A stretch of 64,000 nt of DNA from Salinimicrobium terrae DSM 17865. GTDB lineage: Bacteria; Bacteroidota; Bacteroidia; Flavobacteriales; Flavobacteriaceae. The translations under genes and the position numbers were made by a program. Under the pieces are notes generated by a model. That model saw nothing but the letters and a program-made list of their open reading frames with translations, was not told the origin of the DNA and searched no databases. Below, piece after piece: positions 45,539 to 52,621 of this stretch (position 1 is the first letter of the stretch; every line of letters starts with the position of its first letter). The DNA lies in the NCBI RefSeq assembly GCF_000424665.1, contig NZ_KE384222.1, positions 179,660 through 243,659 of the forward strand. The letters run 5' to 3'.

Positions 45539-45994
45539 TCAAATCCTTTTATGAACGTAGGCCATATACTTATAACTAACGCCATTGCTCTCATAAGCTC
45601 CTAGGGGAGCGATCATCCACAGCGTATTTTTATCGGGAAACTTTATCTCATAGACTGTACCGGTAGATCCTTCACTAAAGATCCTGTATTCTCCTTCAGC
45701 AACTTCTTCCCACATCATTTTATGGTTCGCAGTCGCTTCATTAAGGACACATCCCAGGTCACTATTCATAACTTCCCTGTAATCCAGTTCCTTAAAAGCA
45801 CCACTTTCGGTGAAGCTGATCGTAGATCTTTTAGTGCATTCGTCTGTCAGGGTTTCAAACTCTTCCCCGGCTGTAGTGACCTCTGTGACCCCATGATAGT
45901 ACCAGGTGCCCACCACCGGATTGGAGGGAGCTTCTTCTTCGGAAGAACAGGAAAAGAAAATGATAAGGAGTGGAAGGAGGAATTGTTTTTTCAT
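45539..45994 (-). CDS. Lipocalin-like lipoprotein
   Basis: A 151-aa precursor with lipobox LLIIFFSC (Cys16). VVGTWYYHGVTEVTT is the usual GxW opening of Bacteroidota lipocalin-like proteins. The remaining strands (STISFTESGAFKELDYREV) agree. Likely binds a small hydrophobic ligand or acts as an envelope protein. Operon with the two downstream genes. Confidence 0.7.
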   Translation of the reverse strand: MKKQFLLPLLIIFFSCSSEEEAPSNPVVGTWYYHGVTEVTTAGEEFETLTDECTKRSTISFTESGAFKELDYREVMNSDLGCVLNEATANHKMMWEEVAEGEYRIFSEGSTGTVYEIKFPDKNTLWMIAPLGAYESNGVSYKYMAYVHKRI

Positions 45995-46342
45995 GAACTG
46001 GATTATATAATTTTATCTTAATGCTAATTCAGAAATTTGATTTTAGAGTCATTTTTGTAAACAGTGGAAGGTGGAGAGAAAACGTTATTCATTATATATT
46101 TGGAAAAACCTTCCCCTCAAAAATAGGAAAATCCAGCACCTATTTTCCTGAAGTAGCTTTTTTAAGAACATATTTATCCACTAAACCATTTTATATTAGG
46201 GTTTTAATAGCAAACGTATTAAAAATTCCGCTTTACCTCTCCTTCTGCCTCGGTTTGAACTTTTCGGAATTTCCAAACATTTGCCGCAGCCGGGGATTTT
46301 TTAAAAGGCGTTGAATTCTGAAAGATGAATCTCAGCCGGGAA
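45995..46342. other. 348-bp gene-free interval
   Basis: A 97-codon + strand frame runs from 46021 but has no recognisable features and low-complexity composition, so is not called. No hairpin or repeat with support. Confidence 0.35.
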
Positions 46343-46789
46343 TTACTTCATATAGCTGTACTTATTCCAGTTATCTGGCAGCTGGTTCGTTACCTTAAGT
46401 TTATTGGAAGTAATTGTAGGTTTTACCATGATCACCTTCGTTGTGTCCGTCACAGTTACTTCATGATCACTTTTCATGTTCACCAGATCCAGGTGAAGGA
46501 TATCAAAAGTGTGTTTCCCGTTCACAAGATTGACTATGACATAGTCTTTAGCGCGCAACTGCCCCAAATTCCTGCCATCCATTTTAATGTTCAAGCGGTC
46601 GGTTTTGTCACTGGTGTGCAAAATATTCGCATCATTATAGATCAATATTTTACCGTTACCCAGGTTATCTAAAATAGTCTGCTCTTTGTCCATCTGCACC
46701 AGCGTATGCTCAGACGGAATGGGTCGTAATCCACAGGATGAAAAAAGAATTGTAATTAAAAGAATCAGGATAGAAGCGGTGGTTTTCAT
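46343..46789 (-). CDS. Small lipoprotein, unrecognised
   Basis: A 148-aa precursor with lipobox ILFSSC (Cys19). Mostly beta. LIYNDANILHTSDKTDRLNI and DYVIVNLVNGKHTFDILHLD recall the DUF2846 kind of lipoproteins, but the match is weak. Function unknown. Confidence 0.6.
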   Translation of the reverse strand: MKTTASILILLITILFSSCGLRPIPSEHTLVQMDKEQTILDNLGNGKILIYNDANILHTSDKTDRLNIKMDGRNLGQLRAKDYVIVNLVNGKHTFDILHLDLVNMKSDHEVTVTDTTKVIMVKPTITSNKLKVTNQLPDNWNKYSYMK

Positions 46790-46886
46790 TTTTTAGTAAA
46801 TTGATTTAATTGGTTATTATGGTTTTTATAGCAGTAGCAAGCGGAAGACACTCAACAACCTTTGCGGAGTGGATATTCGAAGTTGG

Positions 46887-47453
46887 CTATATCAACTTCT
46901 TTATATTGAAATCTGCCTGTAGCTGAGCAAGTTCAGTTTTATCGATCATTCTCATCGAATGAAGCCAATGAATATTTGCGTTAAATTGATCTTCACTAAG
47001 ATCAAAATTGATCAACATTTCTTTCTTTTTTTCGTTTGCCTTTTTAATAAGGTTATTTGCAAATTCCAGAGCTTCTTCTTCGTTCCGGAAGAGCGTGATT
47101 AGCTTGTTACCGTTGGTAATTAGAAGATCGTCTTTGGCAGTGAAAAAGATCCCGCAGATTGAAATTACTCCCCATATTATAGAATTAGCAACATAAGTTC
47201 CCGGATCCTCCGGATTGCCCAGGAAATAATAAGCCGTAGAAAAGGCGGCTATAGCAGTCGAAAGGCCCCAAAAGATCTTTCCAATCAGGACATTGTCCGC
47301 CTGGTACTGTATATCAGTTCCTACCTCCGTGAGGTGAATTTTATACTTTAGTTTTTCCTTGATAGTATTGAATTCGACTTCTATAAAGTCAGATTCGGGA
47401 TCTAGAGTATAGGCTCTGCTTTCAAAGCCTTTTCTCTGTCTGATTGTGTTCAT
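46887..47453 (-). CDS. Two-helix membrane protein, unrecognised
   Basis: A 188-aa protein from the ATG at 47453. Two helices (GKIFWGLSTAIAAFSTAYYF and YVANSIIWGVISICGIFFTA, about 55-100) separate soluble N- and C-terminal parts. The C-terminus has a coiled-coil-like region, EEALEFANNLIKKANEKKKE. It resembles small membrane proteins of Bacteroidota without known role. Confidence 0.55.
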   Translation of the reverse strand: MNTIRQRKGFESRAYTLDPESDFIEVEFNTIKEKLKYKIHLTEVGTDIQYQADNVLIGKIFWGLSTAIAAFSTAYYFLGNPEDPGTYVANSIIWGVISICGIFFTAKDDLLITNGNKLITLFRNEEEALEFANNLIKKANEKKKEMLINFDLSEDQFNANIHWLHSMRMIDKTELAQLQADFNIKKLI

Positions 47454-47751
47454 GTTAGCATTTAAAAAACGCCGAAATGTAAACAAAAAGTTGTTTGCCT
47501 CATCTGACGTTTATCATCTTTTTTAAAAAAATCAGCAGGTGAAATGAAAGGAGAAGGGAGCAAAGAATGCAAGGTGTAAAAGTCTCATTTCTTTAAGGAA
47601 GAAAACTTCAATAAACTGATGATGATGAAGAAGTTGACCGGAGAAAATCCCAAAAAAATGGCCGGAATTTTATTTTTGATCCGGGGTTATTTTTTTTGAT
47701 TGCGTAAATGTTTTTTATATACATTTATTTGTTTAATCACATCAATAAATT

Positions 47752-48453
47752 ATGAAAAAAACTACTTTTTTGCTTTTACTTTTCCTGGGTTCGCAATTAT
47801 CTTTTGGACAAATTGCTCAGGATTCCGTGCCCTTGAAAAAGGAAATACGGATTGCTTTTCAGGGGGGCTATGCCTATCGTCTTGCTAAACTTTCGGAAGA
47901 CACTCCCCCGGCTTTAAAAGATTATGGGAACGACCTCAAATCTGGTTACAGTTTTGGTCTGGATGCAGCTTACTTCCTCAAACCTTCCTGGGGTTTGGGA
48001 TTGAAGTACAGCCGGTTCGGCTCCTCCGGGACTATGAGCAATATGAATATTACGTATGACGATGGTACAGGCGCGAACGGAAGCATTTCCGATGAAATTG
48101 CAATAAATTTTATTGGTCCGTCCTACGTGTCTAAATACTCCACCAGGAATCCGAATCACACCTTCTTTGGAGGTATTAGTCTTGGGTATTTAGGTTATTC
48201 AGATAAGGCTGTTTTAGTAGATCAGAAATTGAAGATATCAGGTGCCACTTTCGGTGCCGCACTGGATCTTGGATATGACTACGCCGTTTCTAAATACATC
48301 ACTCTTGGGGCACAGGCTTCTTTGACCGGAGGTAGTCTTGGTGAGGTGAAAGTCGACAATGGCTACACTACAGAAACCCTGACATTTGAGGAGGAGCAAA
48401 GAGAGAATCTAAGCCGCCTGGATATTGGGATCGGACTGCGAATGAAGATATAA
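47752..48453 (+). CDS. Outer-membrane beta-barrel protein (porin family-like)
   Basis: A 233-aa precursor with a signal peptide (LLLLFLGSQLSFGQ). Beta strands with a Gly-rich and aromatic pattern such as YFLKPSWGLGLKYSRFG follow. It ends in a strand DIGIGLRMKI. Typical of an OmpX/OmpW-sized barrel. No partner. Confidence 0.75.
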   Translation: MKKTTFLLLLFLGSQLSFGQIAQDSVPLKKEIRIAFQGGYAYRLAKLSEDTPPALKDYGNDLKSGYSFGLDAAYFLKPSWGLGLKYSRFGSSGTMSNMNITYDDGTGANGSISDEIAINFIGPSYVSKYSTRNPNHTFFGGISLGYLGYSDKAVLVDQKLKISGATFGAALDLGYDYAVSKYITLGAQASLTGGSLGEVKVDNGYTTETLTFEEEQRENLSRLDIGIGLRMKI

Positions 48454-48498
48454 CAAGTTTATAACCGTCACAAGGGGTTGTTTATAAAGTCGGATTTT

Positions 48499-48577
48499 CG
48501 TCAACCTGAACTTGTTTCAGATTCTTTTTCTTTCTGGTAGCCAGATTGAAAGATTCTGAAATAAATTCAGAAGGACG
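48499..48577. repeat. Imperfect long inverted repeat (REP-like hairpin)
   Basis: The left arm CGTCAACCTGAACTTGTTTC and the right arm, ending ATTCAGAAGGACG, pair over about 28 bp with mismatches. They enclose CTGGTAGCCAG. It lies 45 bp after the barrel gene and may act as its terminator. Similar GTCA...TGAACTTGTTTCAG repeats are widespread in Bacteroidota intergenic DNA. Confidence 0.65.
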
Positions 48578-48670
48578 TTTTACTGGCTTTTAAGATAGCC
48601 TTTTTGTTTGTGAAAATGTTGTTCGTGCAGAAGTGGGAGGGGTTTCGTCTTTTAATGAGATGATTTTTAA

Positions 48671-48703
48671 AGGTATCCGAAAATGACATTTTTGAGGAGT
48701 ATT
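48671..48703. repeat. Dispersed palindromic element, copy 9
   Basis: AGGTATCC, GAAAATGACATTTTT, GAGGAGTATT. It lies in the gene-poor stretch between the barrel gene and the small-protein cluster; 48454-48864 otherwise holds only the hairpin repeat. Confidence 0.55.
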
Positions 48704-48864
48704 GGAAGGAGGATTAAGTGCGCAGTGATCAGTTGGCTGGATTTTAAAGCTCCCATACATCCTTAATTTTTTGCTGCTGTGACCTCCGGATTATGAACCC
48801 GACGCTCTTAAAGATGTGCAGCTCCGGGAAGCGGCAACAGTTGGTGCGCAACGGGAAAGATCTA

Positions 48865-48993
48865 TTAATTTGTGCTTTCTACTTCAACAGCAGGATTTCC
48901 CAGAAGTCCTGCCTTAAAATTATCCTAGTCTGAAAGTACTGCACCAGTAATAATAATCAAAATAACGAGTATAAATTTGTATTTGTTCTTCAT
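48865..48993 (-). pseudogene. Tiny membrane protein interrupted by an amber codon
   Basis: From the ATG at 48993 the frame reads MKNKYKFILVILIIITGAVL SD, then TAG at 48927-48925, then continues openly as DNFKAGLLGNPAVEVESTN to a TAA. The neighbour at 49176-49307 has SDWEHFKDGLFG at the same place, so TGG to TAG is the simplest explanation. Either a truncated pseudogene, a natural 22-aa peptide, or a sequence error. One helix at about residues 7-20. Confidence 0.65.
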
Positions 48994-49042
48994 TTGTTCA
49001 GTTTTAAAATGGTTCAGATAGTTCGACAAGTTAACTAATTTT

Positions 49043-49162
49043 TTACTTTGGATTATTCCACCCCTCGATAAATACTTCAAGAGTATAATCCAGGAATAAC
49101 AGAATAATTATTATTGCTGTTATGATACCGGTGACCTTTAACAGGTTTAATTTTTTACCCAT
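49043..49162 (-). CDS. 39-aa single-helix membrane protein
   Basis: MGKKLNLLKV, then a helix TGIITAIIIILLFL, then DYTLEVFIEGWNNPK. The D-Y...F-x-x-G tail follows the same plan as the adjacent small proteins. Thirteen bp after the 43-aa gene. Unrecognised. Confidence 0.55.
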   Translation of the reverse strand: MGKKLNLLKVTGIITAIIIILLFLDYTLEVFIEGWNNPK

Positions 49163-49175
49163 GATTTAAATTATT

Positions 49176-49307
49176 TTAGCGACCAAAGAGACCATCCTTA
49201 AAATGCTCCCAATCTGAAAATATAGAGCTCATTATCAGGAATAAAACGATAAATGTAATCCCGAATATCAGGTATTGAGTTACTTTTGATTTGGAAATTT
49301 TTTTCAT
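49176..49307 (-). CDS. 43-aa single-helix membrane protein with SDWEHFKDG tail
   Basis: Basic N-terminus MKKISKSKVTQ, one helix (YLIFGITFIVLFLIMSSIF), then SDWEHFKDGLFGR. Its tail is the reference for the amber-interrupted copy. Probably one helix with the tail on the outer or inner face; topology is not certain. Unrecognised. Confidence 0.6.
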   Translation of the reverse strand: MKKISKSKVTQYLIFGITFIVLFLIMSSIFSDWEHFKDGLFGR

Positions 49308-49378
49308 TGATGTTGAGTTATAGGTTATGTTGATCTTCTAATATTCTACAATAAAGCACTTCTCCAATTCCAAAGAAG

Positions 49379-49528
49379 TCACCAAACTTTTTTAATTTTT
49401 CCTACAACTAAAAGCCCAATCCCAAATCCTATACTTGCTCCAATCCAAAATCCGTTAATATCCATTAAAAAATTTGCTGTCAGACCAGCAAGAAGGGTAA
49501 CTAGGCCTGCTATTCGAATTTTGTTCAT
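49379..49528 (-). CDS. 49-aa two-helix membrane protein
   Basis: MNKIRIAGLVTLLAGLTANF then LMDINGFWIGASIGFGIGLL and VVGKIKKVW. Two hydrophobic stretches with a short DINGFW turn and a basic end. Its first half overlaps the 3' part of the 82-aa gene in another frame. Codon sense and the positive C-terminus support it being real. Confidence 0.55.
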   Translation of the reverse strand: MNKIRIAGLVTLLAGLTANFLMDINGFWIGASIGFGIGLLVVGKIKKVW

Positions 49529-49703
49529 TTTTATCTGATTTTTTATTTGTCAGCCCATATGTCAGGGATGCGGAAATTATAAAAGCTGGTGTTATAAATA
49601 CGGAAGGGACAGTTTGTGGTTCAATCCATCCATAATGGCCGATTACCACTGCAGAAAATAAAATCGCATTTAAGATAAAGAGTCCTGTTTTATTATATTT
49701 CAT
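49455..49703 (-). CDS. 82-aa membrane protein with frame-shifted-looking tail
   Basis: Residues 1-52 form two helices (GLFILNAILFSAVVIGHYGW, SVFITPAFIISASLTYGL). After TNKKSDKN the tail EQNSNSRPSYPSCWSDSKFF looks like a non-native frame and overlaps the 49-aa gene by 74 nt. In the alternative frame a TGA overlaps that gene's ATG (ATGA), so the ancestral protein probably ended near codon 59. Confidence 0.5.
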   Translation of the reverse strand: MKYNKTGLFILNAILFSAVVIGHYGWIEPQTVPSVFITPAFIISASLTYGLTNKKSDKNEQNSNSRPSYPSCWSDSKFFNGY

Positions 49704-49812
49704 TCTTTTTCAATTAAAATGGTTACAGGAGAGGTATTAGAAGTAATCAGATGCCCGGTCAGTTGGCAGCTTTTAATTCTGAACCTTGAATTTTAAATTT
49801 TGAATTTCTTTG

Positions 49813-50220
49813 TCACCCTCTCTTTACGGTCTTGATATTCTTTTTTATGTAAAAACTTAAATAATAGACCAGGAGTACGACCATCATAAGTTCATATCCT
49901 GTTGTTATTTCTGCATTATCTCCCTGGAAAAGGATTTCCATAAACAATTCCAAGTTAAGGATGATAACCCCGACCATTACCGCAGTAAAAAGACACTTGG
50001 ATCTTAATTTGGCAATTCTCTCATTTTCATCTTTTTCTTTTGTGGAAACAAAGAGCAGGAGTGACGTGAGGATTATGATCTTCAGGATCCAGCCGAACTT
50101 ATAAGGATCAAGATTTAGGAGTTCAGGATTTGCTGCATTTATGAACCAGGTGGCCATTGCAAGCACAAAGATCCCCAGGGCAATCATTTTCCAGTGGTGG
50201 GGGAGTAGAATTTCTTTCAT
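49813..50220 (-). CDS. 135-aa four-helix membrane protein, unrecognised
   Basis: Helices at about 10-28, 44-60, 77-98 and 108-126. Between helices two and three lies a soluble EKDENERIAKLRSKCL turn. Small membrane proteins of this plan occur beside HTH regulators in Bacteroidota, but no regulator is present here. Function unknown. Confidence 0.6.
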   Translation of the reverse strand: MKEILLPHHWKMIALGIFVLAMATWFINAANPELLNLDPYKFGWILKIIILTSLLLFVSTKEKDENERIAKLRSKCLFTAVMVGVIILNLELFMEILFQGDNAEITTGYELMMVVLLVYYLSFYIKKNIKTVKRG

Positions 50221-50272
50221 TGTATTTCTTTAATGTTGTACCAGATCAAAATTTTAATTTTTGAATTTTCCT

Positions 50273-50301
50273 GGTGCTTAAAAATGTCACTTCTGAGAGT
50301 T
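50273..50301. repeat. Dispersed palindromic element, degenerate copy 10
   Basis: GGTGCTT, AAAAATGTCACTTCT, GAGAGTT. It overlaps the 3' end of the 181-aa gene, supplying its stop codon and last few residues. Confidence 0.35.
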
Positions 50302-50832
50302 GGCTGTTTCTTGATCCTGAATTTTAAATTCTCCTTCAGCTTCTTCATAAAGCCCCGGAGTATTGATACGTTTAAAGGAACTGATCAAAATATAATAGTA
50401 AACCAGCAGGATAAAGAGATAGTTAACCAACTCCAATATTTCACTCCAAAAACCTTCATATAATGCACTAAAGCCCATCCTGGCTGCCCAAATAACGGCT
50501 GTAGATGTAATTGCAGCATAAATAATAAAGGCCACAATGGTCCTGAGGCTTGAAACGAGTGACAGTGAGATCAATCGCTTAAAATAATTCCTGTTGTCTC
50601 CATTACGGTTGATCTCGAAGGTCTTGCCAATGCCCCAGGTAATCGCGACAAGAACCAGTATTAACCGAATCCATGGCGCCCATATAGGATCTGTGTCTAC
50701 ACCGGAAACAGGTATATTATTTATTAATGCAAAAAGCAGCAGGTGAGATAGCAGGTACTTGTAAATAATAAAATCGGGCACTTTTCCGGCGACTAATTGT
50801 TTTTCTAATTCTTTTATTTTAAACCAGATCAT
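50287..50832 (-). CDS. 181-aa membrane protein, unrecognised
   Basis: Four or more helices at about 24-40, 50-67, 92-112 and 135-152, with a hydrophilic C-terminus. The 5-prime neighbour is a 51-aa protein 25 bp away. It resembles no family I recognise. Its last residues come from a palindromic repeat. Confidence 0.6.
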   Translation of the reverse strand: MIWFKIKELEKQLVAGKVPDFIIYKYLLSHLLLFALINNIPVSGVDTDPIWAPWIRLILVLVAITWGIGKTFEINRNGDNRNYFKRLISLSLVSSLRTIVAFIIYAAITSTAVIWAARMGFSALYEGFWSEILELVNYLFILLVYYYILISSFKRINTPGLYEEAEGEFKIQDQETANSQK

Positions 50833-50857
50833 ATATTATAATTTCATCAATATTTTT

Positions 50858-51013
50858 TTAATTGGATTTACAAAGGAAATTTTGACCTGCAGAAGAACCT
50901 TCTTTAAATGCCTGTACACTACCTTCCCAGTCATAAATGACAGAAATTATAAATGCTGCTACTACTCCAAGTAAAAAAAATTTCACATCTCGGGATTTGA
51001 TATTGAATTGCAT
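50858..51013 (-). CDS. 51-aa single-helix membrane protein with DWEGSVQAFKEG tail
   Basis: MQFNIKSRDV, helix KFFLLGVVAAFIISVI, then YDWEGSVQAFKEG and a short polar end. It shares the helix-DWE...F-K-x-G plan with the 43-aa and amber-interrupted proteins. First gene of the minus-strand run. No known family. Confidence 0.6.
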   Translation of the reverse strand: MQFNIKSRDVKFFLLGVVAAFIISVIYDWEGSVQAFKEGSSAGQNFLCKSN

Positions 51014-51030
51014 ATTATTTTTTATTTAAC

Positions 51031-51110
51031 TCATTCTTCGATTATTTCGATCTCCTCCTCCGTCTATTCTTTATAAATCATAAACCAACAGGTCAATTTG
51101 CTCATTCAAT
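51031..51110 (-). pseudogene. Second, decayed copy of the restriction-modification C-terminal tail
   Basis: The minus strand encodes LNEQIDLLVYDL in one frame, then YKE, a stop, and TEEEIEIIEE in the next. This mirrors EAEIDRLVYELY...TEEEIEII of the fragment at 51149-51436. It contains a frameshift and a stop, so is a remnant. Confidence 0.55.
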
Positions 51111-51148
51111 CTATTTTCTTTTGAATCTGTGAATCTCTCTCCACCTTG

Positions 51149-51436
51149 TTAGTTAAAAGAATTTCCAATTATTTCAATCTCCTCCTCCGTCGACACATAA
51201 AGCTCATACACAAGACGGTCAATTTCTGCTTCTAAAGAAGAGGTGTCAGCGGCGGAATTTTCTTCTAACAATGTAAATTCAATTTCGTTGGTCCTGTCCA
51301 GTAGCTGCGTAAGGTTCTGCTTGAACTGCTCGATCTGCGATCGGTTGGGCTTGACCTTTAAGAATGCCTTTTTGAGCGCTTTGCGTGGTTTGAGGATATA
51401 AAAGTTCCCTGTATTAATTGCCTGTTCCGACTCCAT
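51149..51436 (-). pseudogene. Internally deleted Eco57I-type restriction-modification remnant
   Basis: A 95-aa frame. Residues 18-52 (KALKKAFLKVKPNRSQIEQF and following NLTQLLDRTNEIE) look like the N-terminus of Eco57I-type fused methylase-endonucleases. Residues 68-90 (LEAEIDRLVYELY, TEEEIEII) look like their C-terminal tail. The roughly 900 residues of methyltransferase and nuclease between are missing. Still an open frame, so a short product is possible. Confidence 0.55.
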
Positions 51437-51746
51437 TCAGAATTGAGGATTAGTTTTTCAAACAAACAGCAGGTAGGGAAGGCGCTCGTCGGTTTTTTGT
51501 TAATTAGTTCTTAAAAGTAGGAAAAAAAACGCTTCAAATGCCACAAAACAAGCACCAAATTTAGGCACTAAACTATGAACAATTTATAATGATCAATAAA
51601 CAGAGTGTTCAGTGCCCCAGTCATCAGTGGGCAGTATTGATTGGAAATAATTTTTCCTCCGTCTCGCATGCGGGTTCGTGTCAACATTTGGAAAATTCCG
51701 GACACCAAATTCCAAACTTCGTACTTCTACCTTCCTAAATCTACCT
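51437..51746. other. 310-bp gene-free interval
   Basis: AT-rich, with fragments like TCAGTGGGCAGT that recur as decayed repeats elsewhere in the window. No ORF or hairpin with support. Confidence 0.35.
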
Positions 51747-52508
51747 TTAAAAACTAACTCCTGCTCCAAAATTGAGGTCGGAGGTGTATTCTTTGGTATT
51801 TAGCGGAGTCTGGCTGTCAAAGTAATAATTGTAAATGGTAAAGACCTTTAGCCAGGAAGAAAGGGGAATATCCAGCCGGAATTGTTCCAGGATCCTGTAG
51901 TCGTCAAAATCCCTGTAAAGCGGCTGATAATAAACTGTATTGGCAACAGAATATTTCTTCGATTTGGCAGTGTATGATAAAGTCAAATAGGTGCTGTTGC
52001 GGTGATTGTAATGGGTAGTTCCGGCCCGTTCACTGAATTCAACTTCATACATATAGCTGTTGCCGACATAGCCGATGAAACGTTCTTTCTCCACAAATTT
52101 TACGCGGAGCCCTGCACCAATAAGATTGCGTTGTTCTACTACCAGCAATTGGTTATACTGCCCCTGTAGGAAAGTCTCAAATCTCAAAACCTCAGTGAAC
52201 TTGTAATTAAACCTGCCGTGAAGGAACCAGGAATTCTGCAGGTTCCTTTCTTCAGAATCTATGAGTTTATAGTTCCCTATAAGAAAATAGATTTTCCGGA
52301 GATCCTTTGATTTCAGTTGAGTGGTAAGTCCGGCATCTACCTGGTTCACCTGGATTCCGTCATTATTGGTGTGATTGAAAGAGAAATCGGCATTTAGTGC
52401 AAATCTCACTGAATCGGTCTGCATGCGTTTGGATTCAATATTTACCAGTTGTGCAGAGACGAGGCCCGGAATTAAAAGAGCTAAGCTTAAAAGAAGAATT
52501 CTGATCAT
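51747..52508 (-). CDS. DUF481 outer-membrane beta-barrel protein
   Basis: A 253-aa precursor with signal peptide MIRILLLSLALLIPGLVSAQ. The barrel has repeated strands (NSWFLHGRFNYKFTEVLRFE, QRNLIGAGLRVKF) typical of DUF481, ending SDLNFGAGVSF. Function unknown; such proteins are sometimes induced by salt. Confidence 0.8.
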   Translation of the reverse strand: MIRILLLSLALLIPGLVSAQLVNIESKRMQTDSVRFALNADFSFNHTNNDGIQVNQVDAGLTTQLKSKDLRKIYFLIGNYKLIDSEERNLQNSWFLHGRFNYKFTEVLRFETFLQGQYNQLLVVEQRNLIGAGLRVKFVEKERFIGYVGNSYMYEVEFSERAGTTHYNHRNSTYLTLSYTAKSKKYSVANTVYYQPLYRDFDDYRILEQFRLDIPLSSWLKVFTIYNYYFDSQTPLNTKEYTSDLNFGAGVSF

Positions 52509-52621
52509 AATCAGGCAAAAATAGAAAACCTCTATTATAATTATATGGTTTCTGGTGAGAATGACAATTAACCTTCAACCAATATCCGCTGCTCATCACA
52601 CAAAGGAGATAGCAAAAATGA

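Noticed and set aside
46021-46314. 97-codon + strand frame
   Set aside because: Low-complexity composition and no supporting features; probably chance in AT-rich DNA.
48454-48864. Search for RNA genes in this gap
   Set aside because: Only a REP-like hairpin and a palindrome are visible; no tRNA or structured RNA signature was found.
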